Shown in pieces: positions 11,186-22,555 of a stretch of DNA of 51,381 nt. Position numbers and translations under genes: made by a program. This DNA comes from Phoronis australis (lineage: Eukaryota; Phoronida; Phoronidae), in assembly GCA_002633005.1 (NCBI GenBank), contig NMRA01000029.1:514956-566336 (forward strand), given 5' to 3'. Numbering within the stretch: position 1 is the first letter of the stretch; each line of letters opens with the position of its first letter. The notes under the pieces were generated by a model, which was given only the letters and a program-made list of their open reading frames with translations, had not been told where the DNA came from and ran no database searches.

Positions 11186-11353
11186 TTACTGGTTAGTCAG
11201 TATGTCGTTGATCCAATCCAGGAAGAAGGTTACTCGCGAATAGACACTGGGGTAGCCTTCCGTCTGACATCCCGATCGTCCCCACGAGGTGGCGCCGTTC
11301 ACGTACCATTTCCCGTCGTTACCTTTGCATGAAAGTGGACCACCACTGTCTCC
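11186..11353 (-). CDS. CUB-CUB protease exon 11: catalytic serine and C-terminus
   Basis: Starts phase 0 after ctttag. Encodes GDSGGPL with Ser487, then SWGRSGC and a C-terminal helix (FFLDWIND), and ends LTNQ-TAA. Residues SWG (214-216 by chymotrypsin numbering) form the substrate strand. Confidence 0.92.
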   Translation of the reverse strand, partial: GDSGGPLSCKGNDGKWYVNGATSWGRSGCQTEGYPSVYSRVTFFLDWINDILTNQ

Positions 11354-14300
11354 CTAAAGAAAAAACAGTTGTGTTCACATTAGTCAATATTAGTAAAACC
11401 ACATCTACGATTAGTACAGGCAGCCACAACTTCACCTCTCGCCAGTGAAACACTGTTCTTCCTTTTGGCGGCGCTTTCAAACTGTTTCCTTCAAAAACAC
11501 AACTCTTAAAATCCAGCAGTATTTCTGAACAACTGCAATATACCTTGGGTTGGTTTTTAACAGAATCTTCCATGTATGTGTATGTCACGAAACCCAGCGT
11601 TAAGGAAATCCTCACATCTAGGGGTTTCCTGCTCTGTGCCAAGCAACTGAAAACAGTTTCTTTAGGGACTGCTACGTTTTTGTATGTAAGTGAACAATTA
11701 AATTAAATTCAAATTAGGATTAGTTAGATCGCAGTTTTTCCTGGTAGCTCGATTCGAGGAAGAATTGCAACACGAAAGGTGCTTGTTTTTGACACCTTTT
11801 TAGAGTCGTGATGTGTCTTCATTTAACTTATATTTAACACATTCGTGTTCTCAGTGCTTTAAATTATAAATCAGCTGAGTTTTGCTAATGTGTTTGTGTG
11901 CAAACTAATACAATGACTACTTCAGAGATATTGTTCCGTCAAGGCCAATATCTACGGCTGGCTTGTTCGCGTTCCGTTCCACAGTGTTGGAACACAGTTA
12001 AGGCATTAATGTTCGTAAGGTAACAAGCCATTTCATGAGTCAGGTCAAATATTATAATTCAAAACTTGACATTTTTCCGTGATCAACTTGCAATTTGTGA
12101 GCGCATGCTATTTAACCAAATAGCTACGATTTGTAAGCATCCAAAGTTTTCAAAGTACTAAGGACAAATAAAAGGACATTTACATACAACTTGCAAGGAA
12201 TTTAACGCCTAGTACAGAAAATAAGTTCTATGGTACATGGGAAGTGTTTTTTCTAAAATTTGCTGAATTGTTTACAATTTCATTGGCTAAACGCATCGAA
12301 TCAATTATACTGACTTAGAGATACTTACATTGCAGGCTCCCGAGAGACCGTTGTTCAAGCAAACATGGCCGCTGTTGATATAACTGCTACCCCACTTGCC
12401 AGAGCATACTTCATTGGTTAGTACGTCAACCTTCAGCTCGTTCAAAATTTCACTCTCGTGATTTGGGTCTAAAAATTGAAATACAAGTAAGAATACGCAA
12501 CAGATAATAATAAATTACCCAAACTGTCTTTTTGTCCCTTAACAACGCGGTATGTGAAAGAGGGGCTGAATGTTGTCGGCGTTACGTCATATAAAATGAT
12601 GTATTTCCTCGCAAGTCACGCTAACAATGGGCTAAAATTTTCTTGAATTTTATTATTGTCAAGAAAATTGACAAAATACAGTTGCACTTGTCGGCCATGC
12701 TGTGCGCTAAATGAATAAAGAATTACCGTAATCGAACTCATAATCTCTAAAATTGAAAAATCTGATTTGAGAAGTTGCAGTTTTATACCTGAAAACCAAA
12801 TGTGTTTAAGAACATGTATGTATAACAAAATACAATGTGTAAAGTAAGCGTTTTTATTCGCTGAGCAGTAAACCTACCTTGTGTGTTACCCCATCCTGAA
12901 ATCCAACAGTTGTCGCTTCCGGCAATAATCATGTCCGCGGGAGGTAAACATGCGGGAATGATCTCATTGGTGAAAGTGACTGGTTCGGTAAACTTCACCA
13001 AGGCGATGTCATTGGGGAAGCCATTGCCATTTCCGTCGTAATTTGGATGCTGAAATAGAGTGTAACCACTTTAGGCCCACGTGACACGGGGCGTGTGCTC
13101 TTCATGTTTCAAGCTATTAAAGATGTGGTATTTTTACAAATACTGAAGCAGTTAGCACAGCTCGTACTGAGAAATATCGGCAACTTCGTAGCTCAAACAT
13201 GATTTATCAATGACCCGACAAAACTGACATCACTTTAGATATAGGCCTATCTATATAGTGTATAGACTTCATAAATCGAAGAGGCCAGCTTCTTAACAAG
13301 CTGGGCTAAGAAGAGCAGCAAACTCGACAGAAATAAGGATTGAGTTTCGTTTAAGCAAGACACTCGCAAAGCATTTATGGCGAAAATTTGCGCTTGTGGG
13401 ACGGAAATAGTTAATTTTATCCCGTAATTCAACATTCCTTCCTCGCCGGCCAATCACTTCAGTTGGAGTCATTTTGCTTGTGTACGCTAGTAAGGTAGTG
13501 AGCGTATTTGTGAAACTTTTTCCTGTTGCTCGTAGGATTTTGCGAGGCCTAGTGTGATCTTGCTGTTTCGCCTGACTTCAGTGAATGGCTGGCAGATAAC
13601 AACGGAAATCAGCGATGTGTGATAAAATCCCGAAAACACGACGGATTTTGTTGTTTTATAGCTCTGGTCAAAGCTAATAACTTCAAGAAGTCTATCCCAT
13701 CCAACAAATATCCCAATTGTTTTGGCTGTAAAACCGACTGTGTCCCTTTACGAGACCCTGTATTCGTAAGGCAGTTATTCGTTGACAAATTTTTGTATTA
13801 CCACTTACCATGAAAACTTTACTCAATAATTTTGTGACGGGAGGGGCGTCCTCGTGACCAGCTTCCGTCACATGATGTTCGCCAAGAACAACCTTCATGG
13901 AAGAAGTGCTGGATCTAAAAAAATTCCTTAGTATGTTATCCTAAGAGAACATGAAATTCTCCACACCTTAAATGCATAAGCGCTAAAATAAATTCTTGTG
14001 TTTTAGAAATAAGAATTTAATTTAAAATGAAATTTATTTCAAATAAAAAAGCTGTGTCGCGTGTGCGCGCTATCATCATTCGTTTCACTAGTGGTCAAAT
14101 CCAGCAGATTCACAATTCGGATGATGGCTCGGCCAATGTGCCGATTACGTGCCCGGAAACTCTCGTTCACATTACTGAATAACCCGCCTTTGGATTCCCG
14201 TAGTTCACCTACCCTGTAGGTGAAAACGTGGATGCGAATCAGTGGCATTGACTGCAACTCTTATGGAAGCAAGATTACCTCACTCGAACTGCGCCTGGAC

Positions 14301-17300
14301 ATGACTCATCCGGAACAGGTAGGAGGAATGAAGTTGACAAATGCGCAGATAACATTCTCTCCAGGGGAAATTTGAGTTTACGAAAATAACCGAGGTGCAC
14401 CGCGTGGCCATGACTGTATAATTTCTTCTGATCAGTTTCTAACATATTGCACTTGTACCCCTACGTGTACATGTGCAGTTTATTGGCGTATTAAGGCAAA
14501 TACGCCTGTATTTAATGTTGTGCCTATACACAGAATTAAGTGCATGCCACCATATGTATATATTGAAAGATTATAGAAAAACAGTGCAAAAGAAACTATT
14601 TACATGTATATGCCCTAACTGCGAAGCGATACCGAAGCTAGTTTACAGTGAAACAACACGTGTAGGTGAGATAAAAGGTCATATATATTATGACAAATAA
14701 TTTTTAACCGTTACAGCGGAGTAGAAAGTGAATTGCCTTCATATTAGCACCAAAGAATTTCACAAGAATGGCCAAAACCACATGAATAACACCCAATTTA
14801 GACCAGCACTGTCTACAAGGTACAGCCGCCAACGCCTTTATACATGTACATGTATGTGAATCTTGGGCGGGACATTTCAGTCAAGTAAGTTTTCATTGAA
14901 AAACATTTTTCCGATAAAGCCATATTGATCCAAACACGTTAATATTCGGTGTATTTGTCGGTAAAATCCAATAATGAATTGAAAAATACTCACCCGTCCA
15001 CACAATGTGCAGCAGTCATGGCCCAGTAGTTGTTGATAAGTGTCGCGCCGCAGAAATGGAAGCTGGACGAGGTCGTCTGCAGGGACGCCTGCCAAGGCCA
15101 CTCGTGCTTAGAAGCATGGTTGCCGCCAACGATACGAGATTCCCTGCGAACTCCGCATCCTGTTAGAATGTCGTGTTCAGTTGAGCAATGCGTTGACTTG
15201 TCTGATTACAGGTTATGCATTAAGTATAAAGGATCGTTTAGCACCACAAACGAAAAAGTTCTTCTGAATGTAGACTGGTGAAGTAATTTAATTTGCACAA
15301 AGGCGAGTAACTCTCGTTCATTTCTATGCGGTATAGATGTTCGTATTCTTCCGATTTGGTTGGTTCGTGAGATAAGGGTGTTCTTCAAAGACGAAAACGC
15401 AAAGTCCGGAAACTCAAAAAGGACTTTCAGTGACGCCTCGTTTCTATTTCATTTCCGGATCGTATTACATCGGAATTTCCACGTTGCGGATCTGCTTTGA
15501 CGCCCGAAAACCAGACGAAGAACTGTTATCTGTTTCCGTCTTTAATTATTTCTTAACAGGAAAATTTACCTTCAGCACTCAGGTCTGGTACACAGCATAC
15601 GGTTCCTGCGGCTGCGCAGTATTCGTTGACAGCCTGTCCAGTGCAATCAGCTTCCGCCACGCATTCGTAGCTACACGTGAGTCCTGCGGAAAATGAAACA
15701 ATGACCAAATAGCACATGGAGATAGTATGTGGAATGGATAATTGGAAACCTTGCCCTTGACTGCAATAAGTAGCGTGACGCTAACGTCTTTCCCAGTTGA
15801 CTTCGTGAGCCTTTAGTAGCGCGTACGTAGTATCTCCCTAATGTTCCGTCCGATTCATCTCCGCGTGTAACCAAAATAATGGGGTATTTTCAGATGAAAA
15901 GCGCTTGACATTTTCTGCTCAAATCATAGTGAACCGAGACGATAAAGCAGGAACAGACAGAAATCATAGTTTTCGGAGGAAAAGTATCTACATAAGCCCT
16001 GTAAATGTCTACTTCTTTCTCTTAGTATGTGCGTAGGAGGATCGTGGTGTAAACATACTGTAGAGGGCGCGTCAGTTCTGGTCTCAGTTTCACTGAATGT
16101 GTGGATTCATTAATGGATCATGCTTCTTTGGGGCAAATAAACATGGGCTGGGCTTGCCCTCAGCTACATAGTTTTCACAAGACAACAGAAGGAAAATTCT
16201 CTAGTTGTGCACATATTATAGAATGTGGAAAGCATGAAATTCATTTACAGATGCACCAAAAACACTCACGTTCAAATTCAATTTTCCAACCCGTTTTCTG
16301 CACACTGCTATCCGTTACGAATCTCATAGTGACCGTATTTGACGAGGCTTTGTACGTTGAAGCAGATGCGCCACACAGTTTTTTCGACGCACCGTTATCT
16401 TGAATCTGTGAGAAATATAATAAATATTTCAATTGGTCTTCCCAGTCCCGCGTTCGACAGACGCAAGACACTCGCGAGTAAAACTAGTGTAAACAAATTC
16501 TTGGCTTGTAACCCAGATAAACATCTCGCGAACACTGTGTGGTTTTCGTTTTTTACCAGGTGCTTTGCGTTTACGGAACACGGCTCGAAATTGTTTTACA
16601 TAGAATTAGATATGTAACTAAAGGGCGAACTGTCAGGAAAATGTCTTAATAACTCGAATCACATGAGCATTTTAGGCGGTAAATATTTGTTCCCAGGTAT
16701 TGCATAAAGAACGCTTATGAGTATAATTAGGAGTACGAGTCTGCATCTACTGCCGAAATAATGCATTTGAAAATATTTTTGTACGTAGGCGCATGCGCCA
16801 ATGCTTCAATATAGGCGCAAGGGACTTTCCGTATATGCCGTGGGCCGTCTTAAACTGGTAGGTTTTGCGTCTTTAATACAACCTTGCTACTTTTATCTAA
16901 ACAGTTTTTGACAAAATGGAAGCACGCAATTATTATCCATTATGTATGATATCAATCAGTGTTCATGTCAGCTTGAGACAGTCCCATATTTACTTCGAGT
17001 CTTTCTTGTTATGGCGTATTTTCTTATTAAAATTAGTACACAGACCTATTGGATTAGGGTTTGCCTGATATTGCACGAAGTCTACATTGTAACGTATTCC
17101 CCAATCAAAATCTGTTCAGCACCTTTTTGACTAACCCTCATCAATAAGCTGCGTTAAAAGAAACGGAATCTGTAATTCCAGTACAAAAGGACATGCGAGA
17201 TGAACTCTTTGAACCACGCATCTAATTTGGGATAGTAAAAGAAGCTGGGGTTCAAAAAACTAGCGTCAGGTGGAGCTATCTACTCATGATGTACCTCTAA

Positions 17301-20014
17301 GTAATCGTATTGGCATGTTGAACTGCTTTCAACATCAAAGGCCAGAAACTTGAGTGCGAGCTTTCCTTCAGGTATGGTGACGGTATACGTACAGTCAAGG
17401 TTGTTGTCGTAATTGTTGGGGTGGTTGGGGGACTGAATGATGCCCGATTCACCCTCAAAGTTGCCTCCACAACCTGCAAATCAAACACATTTTCAGCTAC
17501 TGTTAGAAGGCAGAAGTACGGTATTAACTCCAGCCGTGTATCAGCCAATCGACATATATACATTATAACTACAAGTATGTAAGTACTGGCTTGGATGAAA
17601 CGATCTCAAATAAGGACTCGATTAAGTTCCCTAAGTCTTGTGTATATCATGTGTCGTTCTTTACTCACAGATCTAATCTTGTTCTATCATTTTAATCAAT
17701 GAACTCCTCGTTGACTAATGACATTTTAATGCAACTGAAAACTGGACCTTTAGTTCAATGAAAATAATTAGAGATTTACTCTCGCCTTTTATATTAGGGG
17801 CGTTGCATGAAAATGTACCTACTTATTGAGAATGAAATTCCGAGTTCATTCTCCATTAGTATCAAAGGGAAAAAATACCAAGTAATGAAACTAAAACAGC
17901 GTAAGAAAGGACAATCAGTGTTTTCACAAACCCACATATACGCAATAGGTAGATTTAGGAAGCTTACTTAATGTCCGCTGTCCCTAGTTTCGGACTATTT
18001 CATGCAATCGGGAACAGATCTCTTCAGTCTTTATTATTTCTCACTTTGAGTCTGCAGGAAGTCGGAATCTTGGGAAACCATAGGTTGGCCTATCCGGCTC
18101 GTTTTTCTTTCTGGGACTTAAAACTTAAGCTGCACCGACCATGAAAACACGACCGCCAAAGGAGCTCAGTCATTATTTGATGACTGCAATTCAGCAACTT
18201 TCATGGATCGACGATACAATGGAGTTCAAGAGGACTTTTTTGCTTTGGATGAGAAGGAACTTGTATGGTCGTGGAGGGTGCTTCAGTGTTATTAACTTAA
18301 TAATTCTCTTGCAGATTATCATTACTAATAACTAAGGACATGCTTACCAGCGACAGGTGGCGTCGTGGTGGCTGGGTTTGCTGGGGTTGTACCGGTAGAT
18401 GGCGTCCCCGCGACGTAGGATGCTCGGAAACCCTTCTTCCTTACCGATGAATCCGACGAAAATGTAATTGTTATGGATCCCGTGAGCTCCAGAGGCTGAG
18501 GAGCTTCGGTGCCACACAGCCTGCGATAAGCACAAATACACACATAAAATCCGAACACGATAGTTGGATACTGTGATGTCGGGAGTTCTGTTCAACTTCC
18601 GTCGTTTTACTGACCCGTCTTTTTCTAGGGACAGTGAATTAATCTATGACATGACAAAAAGTATTTTTCAAGACTCTCTGTGGTACTTCAACTTCGTTCT
18701 TAAAGGCATCACTCTAATGCACACACCCTTCTTATGTGTCGTCTTGCCAGCATGAAACAATTAATTTATAGTTTCTGAACCGAACATCTCTAAACTTGGC
18801 GTTCTTTTGCCATATTTTGAACACAGTCGTGCCACCACGAGGACTACTCTGTGTGACGTTGTTTTGGTGAAACACTGTTTAAAACGACTAATTGGACTGT
18901 GTAAACATGTGTTCCGACACGACTTCTCGAGTTAAAATGTCGTATACTGACTTGTAAACTGAAGGACAACATGCCCAATTTTGCTCCAAATTTCCGACTT
19001 TCAGTAAAAGAAATAGTAAGGGAGTTTTGGACCGCGTTTACACTCTCAGATTGTCATAGAATAAGCCGATTCATTATGTATATACTAGGTTCAAGGGTGT
19101 TGGCGCGTACCAGTGCTTCAAGAAACGCCAGACAATTTTTATAAGCAGACGTCGCAAACTCTACTCACGTCGCCAATACCGTGTTTCCTCGTTTCACCTC
19201 CAAACTGTCGTATCTGCATTGAGAGAGTGACTCAATCTCAAATTCATCTTCGAACGTTAAAATGTAGGTGTTACTACCAGCCTCGAGGGTCCAGATGCAC
19301 TCGGCGTTATTGGGATAGTTACTCGGGTAATTCGGCGAGGAGAATGTTCCGCCGTTCACGGAGAGCACTCCACCGCAACTTTGAGCTGCAAAATACATAC
19401 CATCCTTACAGTATTGTGTGCAGTACTGAACCGCCATATAGGTCAAACGAGTGAACTGATAGGAACACGCGACACTATTAATTAAACCTAATTGCTTTGC
19501 AACATGTAATGCCAAAGTTTTCAGCTTGGCACCTTTTCTTCTTTACGCTTCCTGTAAGTGTTTGTCATCATGTGAGTGCTAAGTACTTTGAAAGATCTCA
19601 TTCCTTTCATCAAAATCTTTTTGAAAACTGCTTAATTAATTCATTTTATTCGGCTGTGTTTTAACAACACCCTAAAAGAATTATCAATTACACACAATGT
19701 CACATAATTTTCGACAAAATGTCATTCGCTGTTATTTAATCTCTCTTTAAGAGGGCTGACGTAGTAACTAGACAATAGAGAGGCATAAGTGTATTGCACG
19801 AGCATAACATCGATGTCAAGAACTTAGCGCCACAAATTTCGTCTGCACGCACAGGTACCCCAATTACCAACAATTAATCGAGCAGACGACTTCACATGAT
19901 ATCTAAGAATACTAAATGTTCATAAAAAGTTGAGAAAAGGAATCGAAAATATTCACCAGACTCACCATGCGAAAGCGCTGCCAGGCAAAGGAGGACACCA
20001 AGATGTGCCAACAT
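11186..20014 (-). CDS. Secreted CUB-CUB serine protease of the chymotrypsin (S1A) family
   Basis: Eleven exons (minus strand, 20014-19966, 19385-19169, 18520-18348, 17473-17295, 16405-16270, 15683-15570, 15159-14994, 13914-13809, 13049-12878, 12468-12329, 11353-11186) join in frame to 1620 bases, 539 residues. Order: signal peptide 1-16; CUB1 about 20-127 (Cys20-46, Cys73-91); Thr/Pro linker 128-146; CUB2 147-251 (Cys148-174, Cys200-217); six-Cys module 252-288; S1 domain from IVGG at 299, with activation cleavage after Arg298. Triad: His341 (TAAHC), Asp394 (NDIAL), Ser487 (GDSGGPL). The residue equivalent to chymotrypsin 189 is Gly481 (GACNGDSGG), so the S1 pocket is elastase- or chymotrypsin-like rather than trypsin-like (inference). 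CUB domains usually bind partners or calcium. The gene has a TATA box and a compact 5' UTR. The substrate and a named orthologue are not recognised. Confidence 0.93.
12329..12468 (-). CDS. CUB-CUB protease exon 10
   Basis: Phase 2 acceptor (tttttag), phase 0 donor (AAT|GTAAGT). Encodes the segment with conserved Cys459 and Cys474 and ends with GACN, which sets the base of the S1 pocket with Gly at position 189. Confidence 0.9.
12878..13049 (-). CDS. CUB-CUB protease exon 9: catalytic aspartate
   Basis: Begins [10 protein letters not shown], contains NDIALVKF (Asp394), PACLP and [10 protein letters not shown]. All are hallmark S1 blocks. Donor CAAG|GTAGG. Confidence 0.93.
13490..13745 (-). 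repeat. Interspersed repeat family R1, copy B (in protease intron 8)
   Basis: The reverse complement shares gatagacttcttgaag, ttattagctttgaccag and agctataaaacaacaaaatcc with copies A and D. Confidence 0.65.
13809..13914 (-). CDS. CUB-CUB protease exon 8
   Basis: Acceptor ttttag, donor ATG|GTAAGT. Encodes the [10 protein letters not shown] block that follows the catalytic His exon in chymotrypsin-fold proteases. Completes the Gly codon split from exon 7. Confidence 0.9.
13915..14993. other. Protease intron 7
   Basis: Noncoding. Open frames at 14039-14257 (minus) and 14473-14700 (plus) lack splice or domain support. Confidence 0.5.
14994..15159 (-). CDS. CUB-CUB protease exon 7: activation site and catalytic histidine
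   Basis: Encodes GCGVRRESR then IVGG (zymogen cleavage after Arg298), HEWPWQASL, and AMTAAHC with His341. The Cys before the cleavage site (Cys291) would tether the N-terminal chain to the protease domain by disulfide. Confidence 0.94.
15570..15683 (-). CDS. CUB-CUB protease exon 6: six-cysteine module
   Basis: A single exon, phase 1 on both sides, encodes a compact module between CUB2 and the protease domain. Its cysteine pattern is C-x3-C-x6-C-x8-C-x6-CC (the last pair in TVCCV). It resembles an arthropod-type clip domain in position and the terminal CC, but the spacing is much tighter, so I do not call it a clip domain. Confidence 0.88.
16270..16405 (-). CDS. CUB-CUB protease exon 5: second half of CUB2
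   Basis: Encodes [10 protein letters not shown], then [20 protein letters not shown], the typical second half of a CUB domain. Donor GAAC|GTGAGT, phase 1. Confidence 0.9.
16406..17294. other. Protease intron 4
   Basis: Noncoding apart from a perfect 12-bp palindrome at 16788-16799. Open frames here have no support. Confidence 0.5.
16788..16799. promoter_or_regulatory. NRF1-like palindrome GGCGCATGCGCC
   Basis: A perfect palindrome containing GCGCATGCGC, the core preferred by NRF1-family factors, lying inside protease intron 4. A single site is weak evidence of function. Confidence 0.25.
17295..17473 (-). CDS. CUB-CUB protease exon 4: first half of CUB2
   Basis: Starts GCGGNFEG and contains [14 protein letters not shown] and TCQYDYLE, the canonical CUB signatures. 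Acceptor tttgcag, donor GAG|GTACAT, phase 0. Confidence 0.92.
17474..18347. other. Protease intron 3
   Basis: Noncoding; nothing distinctive seen. Confidence 0.5.
18348..18520 (-). CDS. CUB-CUB protease exon 3: second half of CUB1 and Thr/Pro linker
   Basis: Encodes [30 protein letters not shown] and then a Thr/Pro/Ala-rich linker (about residues 128-146), likely O-glycosylated. Donor GCTG|GTAAGC, phase 1. Confidence 0.9.
18521..19168. other. Protease intron 2
   Basis: Noncoding; no repeat or RNA gene recognised. Confidence 0.5.
19169..19385 (-). CDS. CUB-CUB protease exon 2: first half of CUB1
   Basis: Encodes [30 protein letters not shown] and the CRYDSLEV block. Acceptor ttttgcag (phase 1), donor GCGAC|GTGAGT (phase 2). 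Confidence 0.92.
19386..19965. other. Protease intron 1
   Basis: Noncoding; nothing distinctive. Confidence 0.5.
19966..20014 (-). CDS. CUB-CUB protease exon 1: signal peptide
   Basis: ATG at 20014-20012 opens [17 protein letters not shown], a classic signal peptide, with predicted cleavage at or just after the exon junction. Donor CATG|GTGAGT, phase 1, matching exon 2. It is too short to appear in an open-frame search; it was found from phase and the promoter. Confidence 0.85.
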
Positions 20015-20063
20015 GTTTGAAGGTTTCCAAACTGAAGGTGATTGTTCCAAACGAAAACCCGCC

Positions 20064-20071
20064 CTTATATA
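20064..20071 (-). promoter_or_regulatory. TATA box of the CUB-CUB protease
   Basis: TATATAAG on the minus strand (context aggTATATAAGggc), 50-57 bases upstream of the start codon. Transcription would start about 30 bases downstream, near 20035-20040, giving a 5' UTR of roughly 20-25 bases. Confidence 0.7.
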
Positions 20072-20794
20072 CCTGGAGACGAAATCTCAAGTATGAGAAA
20101 ATACCATACGAAGTGCAAGATATTTTCCTTGAAAATTTCTCAGGTGTTTGTGACTTGATTATTTTATTGTTCCCGTAAATTATGACGTGAATACCATTAA
20201 AAAGACTGTCGTCGGTTATTTATCTAAATTGAAATTACATCAACCGAGTTCACCTTCACGACCCGAGGTTTAAAGGAGCATGCCACTCAAAAAACAACCT
20301 AATTTGTATCAATTTAGATCGAGTAGTTCTACTCCAAAACGACACGTACGGTTGCGTTACCTGACTCCTGAAGGCAGACGGAGGTGTTGAAATTATCCAA
20401 TGACGCCATCGGTTTCACACACAGTCTGTTCAGCAGTTCACAACACGGGTTACTGGTGTCAGCTTATCGCTTGAAGTCATCGTTTAACGCCAATAAATCA
20501 TCAAACTTCGATGTAAAACCCTTAAAAATACACCGAGTTGTTATAAAAACGTGTTGTTTTATTTCGCTCTTACGGATTTATAGGTATTTGGCCGAAGCCT
20601 ACAAAGTTCGGCAGGCCAATAAGGTTCGTAGCGGAGTTTGGCCTGTTCGGAGATAATTTCGAAGTATTTTCCGTGAGATACAGACAGGAGAACCTAGATC
20701 TGTGTTGTTTGGACTTGTGATTTTTTGAGTTCTAAACACAAAACGCTTGTTATCCCGGCCAGTGGCTNTTATTTATTACATTATCCATTCTATT
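20072..20794. other. Upstream flank of the protease gene
   Basis: Holds the distal promoter of the protease and the single N at 20768. No gene was recognised. Confidence 0.4.
20768..20768. other. Single-N assembly seam
   Basis: One undetermined base. No duplicated flank was recognised across it, unlike the seam at 33845. Confidence 0.6.
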
Positions 20795-20940
20795 TTAATA
20801 CATGGGCGGCGCACATGGGTGCTATAGCCCCCACCCCCCAACCCAGCCCCCTATGAAGCGCACTTCTTATGGCAATGGGCACCGCAGCACTGAAATAAGT
20901 CAGGGCTATAGCCCCCCCCATGGTGTCCCACCCATATAAT
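20795..20940 (+). repeat. Interspersed repeat family R2, copy 2
   Basis: Contains gggctatagccccccc, cagcactg and gggcggcgca blocks, inverted relative to 3440-3580. Confidence 0.6.
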
Positions 20941-22324
20941 ACGAACTCAAGGTAAGTGCCTCTTATTCTGTGCTCAAGTATATTATGGTTTATGTAGTGG
21001 ATTGTCTATTCCAAGTTCGTGTTTGATGATTTCTAGATTCCAACGACAAACTCGAGTAAAAAAACAGATTTTGAATTCAGGCTCTAGCTTATAATTTCGA
21101 TGTTGGGGTAACCAAGAGCAAGCTTGGACTAGATGATTATCCACTTAACCTTTATGCACTCGATCACAGCCTGTTGACAATTATCTTGAGTTCGCGCACA
21201 TGGATTTTGTCAAAGATAGTTTCGAGTTGGATTTTGAGTAGGCCTACAAAGATTAGAATCAGTGTCCAGGTGTTTTGAATTTCAGTTTCCATACATTGTA
21301 AGAATAACTAAATCGCATATAAATAGAAACAGCTCACAAAATATTTAGTCAGTCAAAAAATATTTCAGGTAAAAAAGTCAAATGAGATAATGAAAAAACC
21401 CAGGAGGCAAATGGTTATATCTGGTTCTAAATACAAAACAAAAAATATGCTTCATGATGGTTTATTTGCCGACATTAAAATTAAGAGCAGAAACAAAAAA
21501 GCAAAAATACAGCGCTTAAAATTAACGAAGTTTGTAACTAAACAAAAGGTAAAAACGGGAAGACGTTTAGTTATATCTCAGACGTAGATATTTTATTTTA
21601 CTGCGATTCATTTCTTTTGTGAGATGCATTACCAAATGTGCTAATTGTCCAATTAATCACGGGCGTCTTGGTTAAGTGAACGCCTCAAAGACTGTATAAT
21701 GACTGACTTCTACAACGGATATTTACACTAGTTAATTTCTTGCATTAAACTACCCTACCCAAATCTACATTGGTATATTGCTCGGCATGATCTTACCATG
21801 AAACAGGAGCCCTTATTTTGTAAGCTTGTGATGGAGTCTTAAATGTAAAAATTTGGTTTACTTTGAAACATCCCGTTTTAGGAATGGATGCTGGGTTTCA
21901 CAATAAAGCTTTCAGGTGTTATGAATTGTGCACTCTTCTCAAAACCACTACTGAGAATTGGTTTTAAAAGTTTCAGTTTTTCACAAGGAGCTATCAAAAA
22001 TTGGAACTTTTATTTATTATTGCACAAAACAAAAACGAAAAAAATAATTTCAAAACTGTGGCATCGGTTTTGAGAACTTATTTTGAGGACTTGTATCAAA
22101 AGAATAGCTTTTCTACTCGTGTTTGTTTTTTTTCTCTTGAATACATAGTTATGTGACTCAATCAATGACAGATCGGTATCAAATCGGAAATTATTATTTT
22201 CGCACGTTCTAGTGCCCGACAATATAATAACGAGTTAAATTCTAAAATTCTGTGCATGCTAATAAGGCTACTTACAATCTTACAACAGTGTAATACCGAT
22301 GGGCTTTCTTTAAATTTGCATTTG
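20941..22324. other. AT-rich intergenic DNA
   Basis: Open frames at 21390-21587 and 21888-22073 are Lys-rich consequences of AT-rich DNA. No gene was recognised. Confidence 0.4.
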
Positions 22325-22555
22325 TACGCCATTTTTTGTTTTATTATTACAGGTGCCATGTAATGTCACCATTCGTTCAGTATATTAGCCTATATCCGAA
22401 CACTTTTTTGCCAAAAAGATGTGTTATGTTTCGCTTAAAAGGACATTATCGGATATTTCGGCCGAAAAACGCGTTTTGAGAATTATTGTTCGATAGAATG
22501 GACGTTTTGAAGATACTGGCTTTGAGCAAAACTATCAAACAGCAACATCTGAAAT
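22325..22555 (+). repeat. Interspersed repeat family R1, copy C
   Basis: Shares caggtgccatgtaatgtcac, cggccgaaaaa and the ttttgaagatactggctttg block with the other R1 copies. Confidence 0.65.

Noticed and set aside
15570-15683. Calling the six-cysteine exon a clip domain
   Set aside because: Cysteine spacing is far tighter than in clip domains; only the position and the final CC agree.
17297-17563. Minus-strand 88-codon open frame
   Set aside because: It is the wrong frame of protease exon 4. The correct frame carries the CUB cysteines and fits neighbouring intron phases.
19113-19454. Plus-strand 113-codon open frame
   Set aside because: Antisense shadow of protease exon 2.
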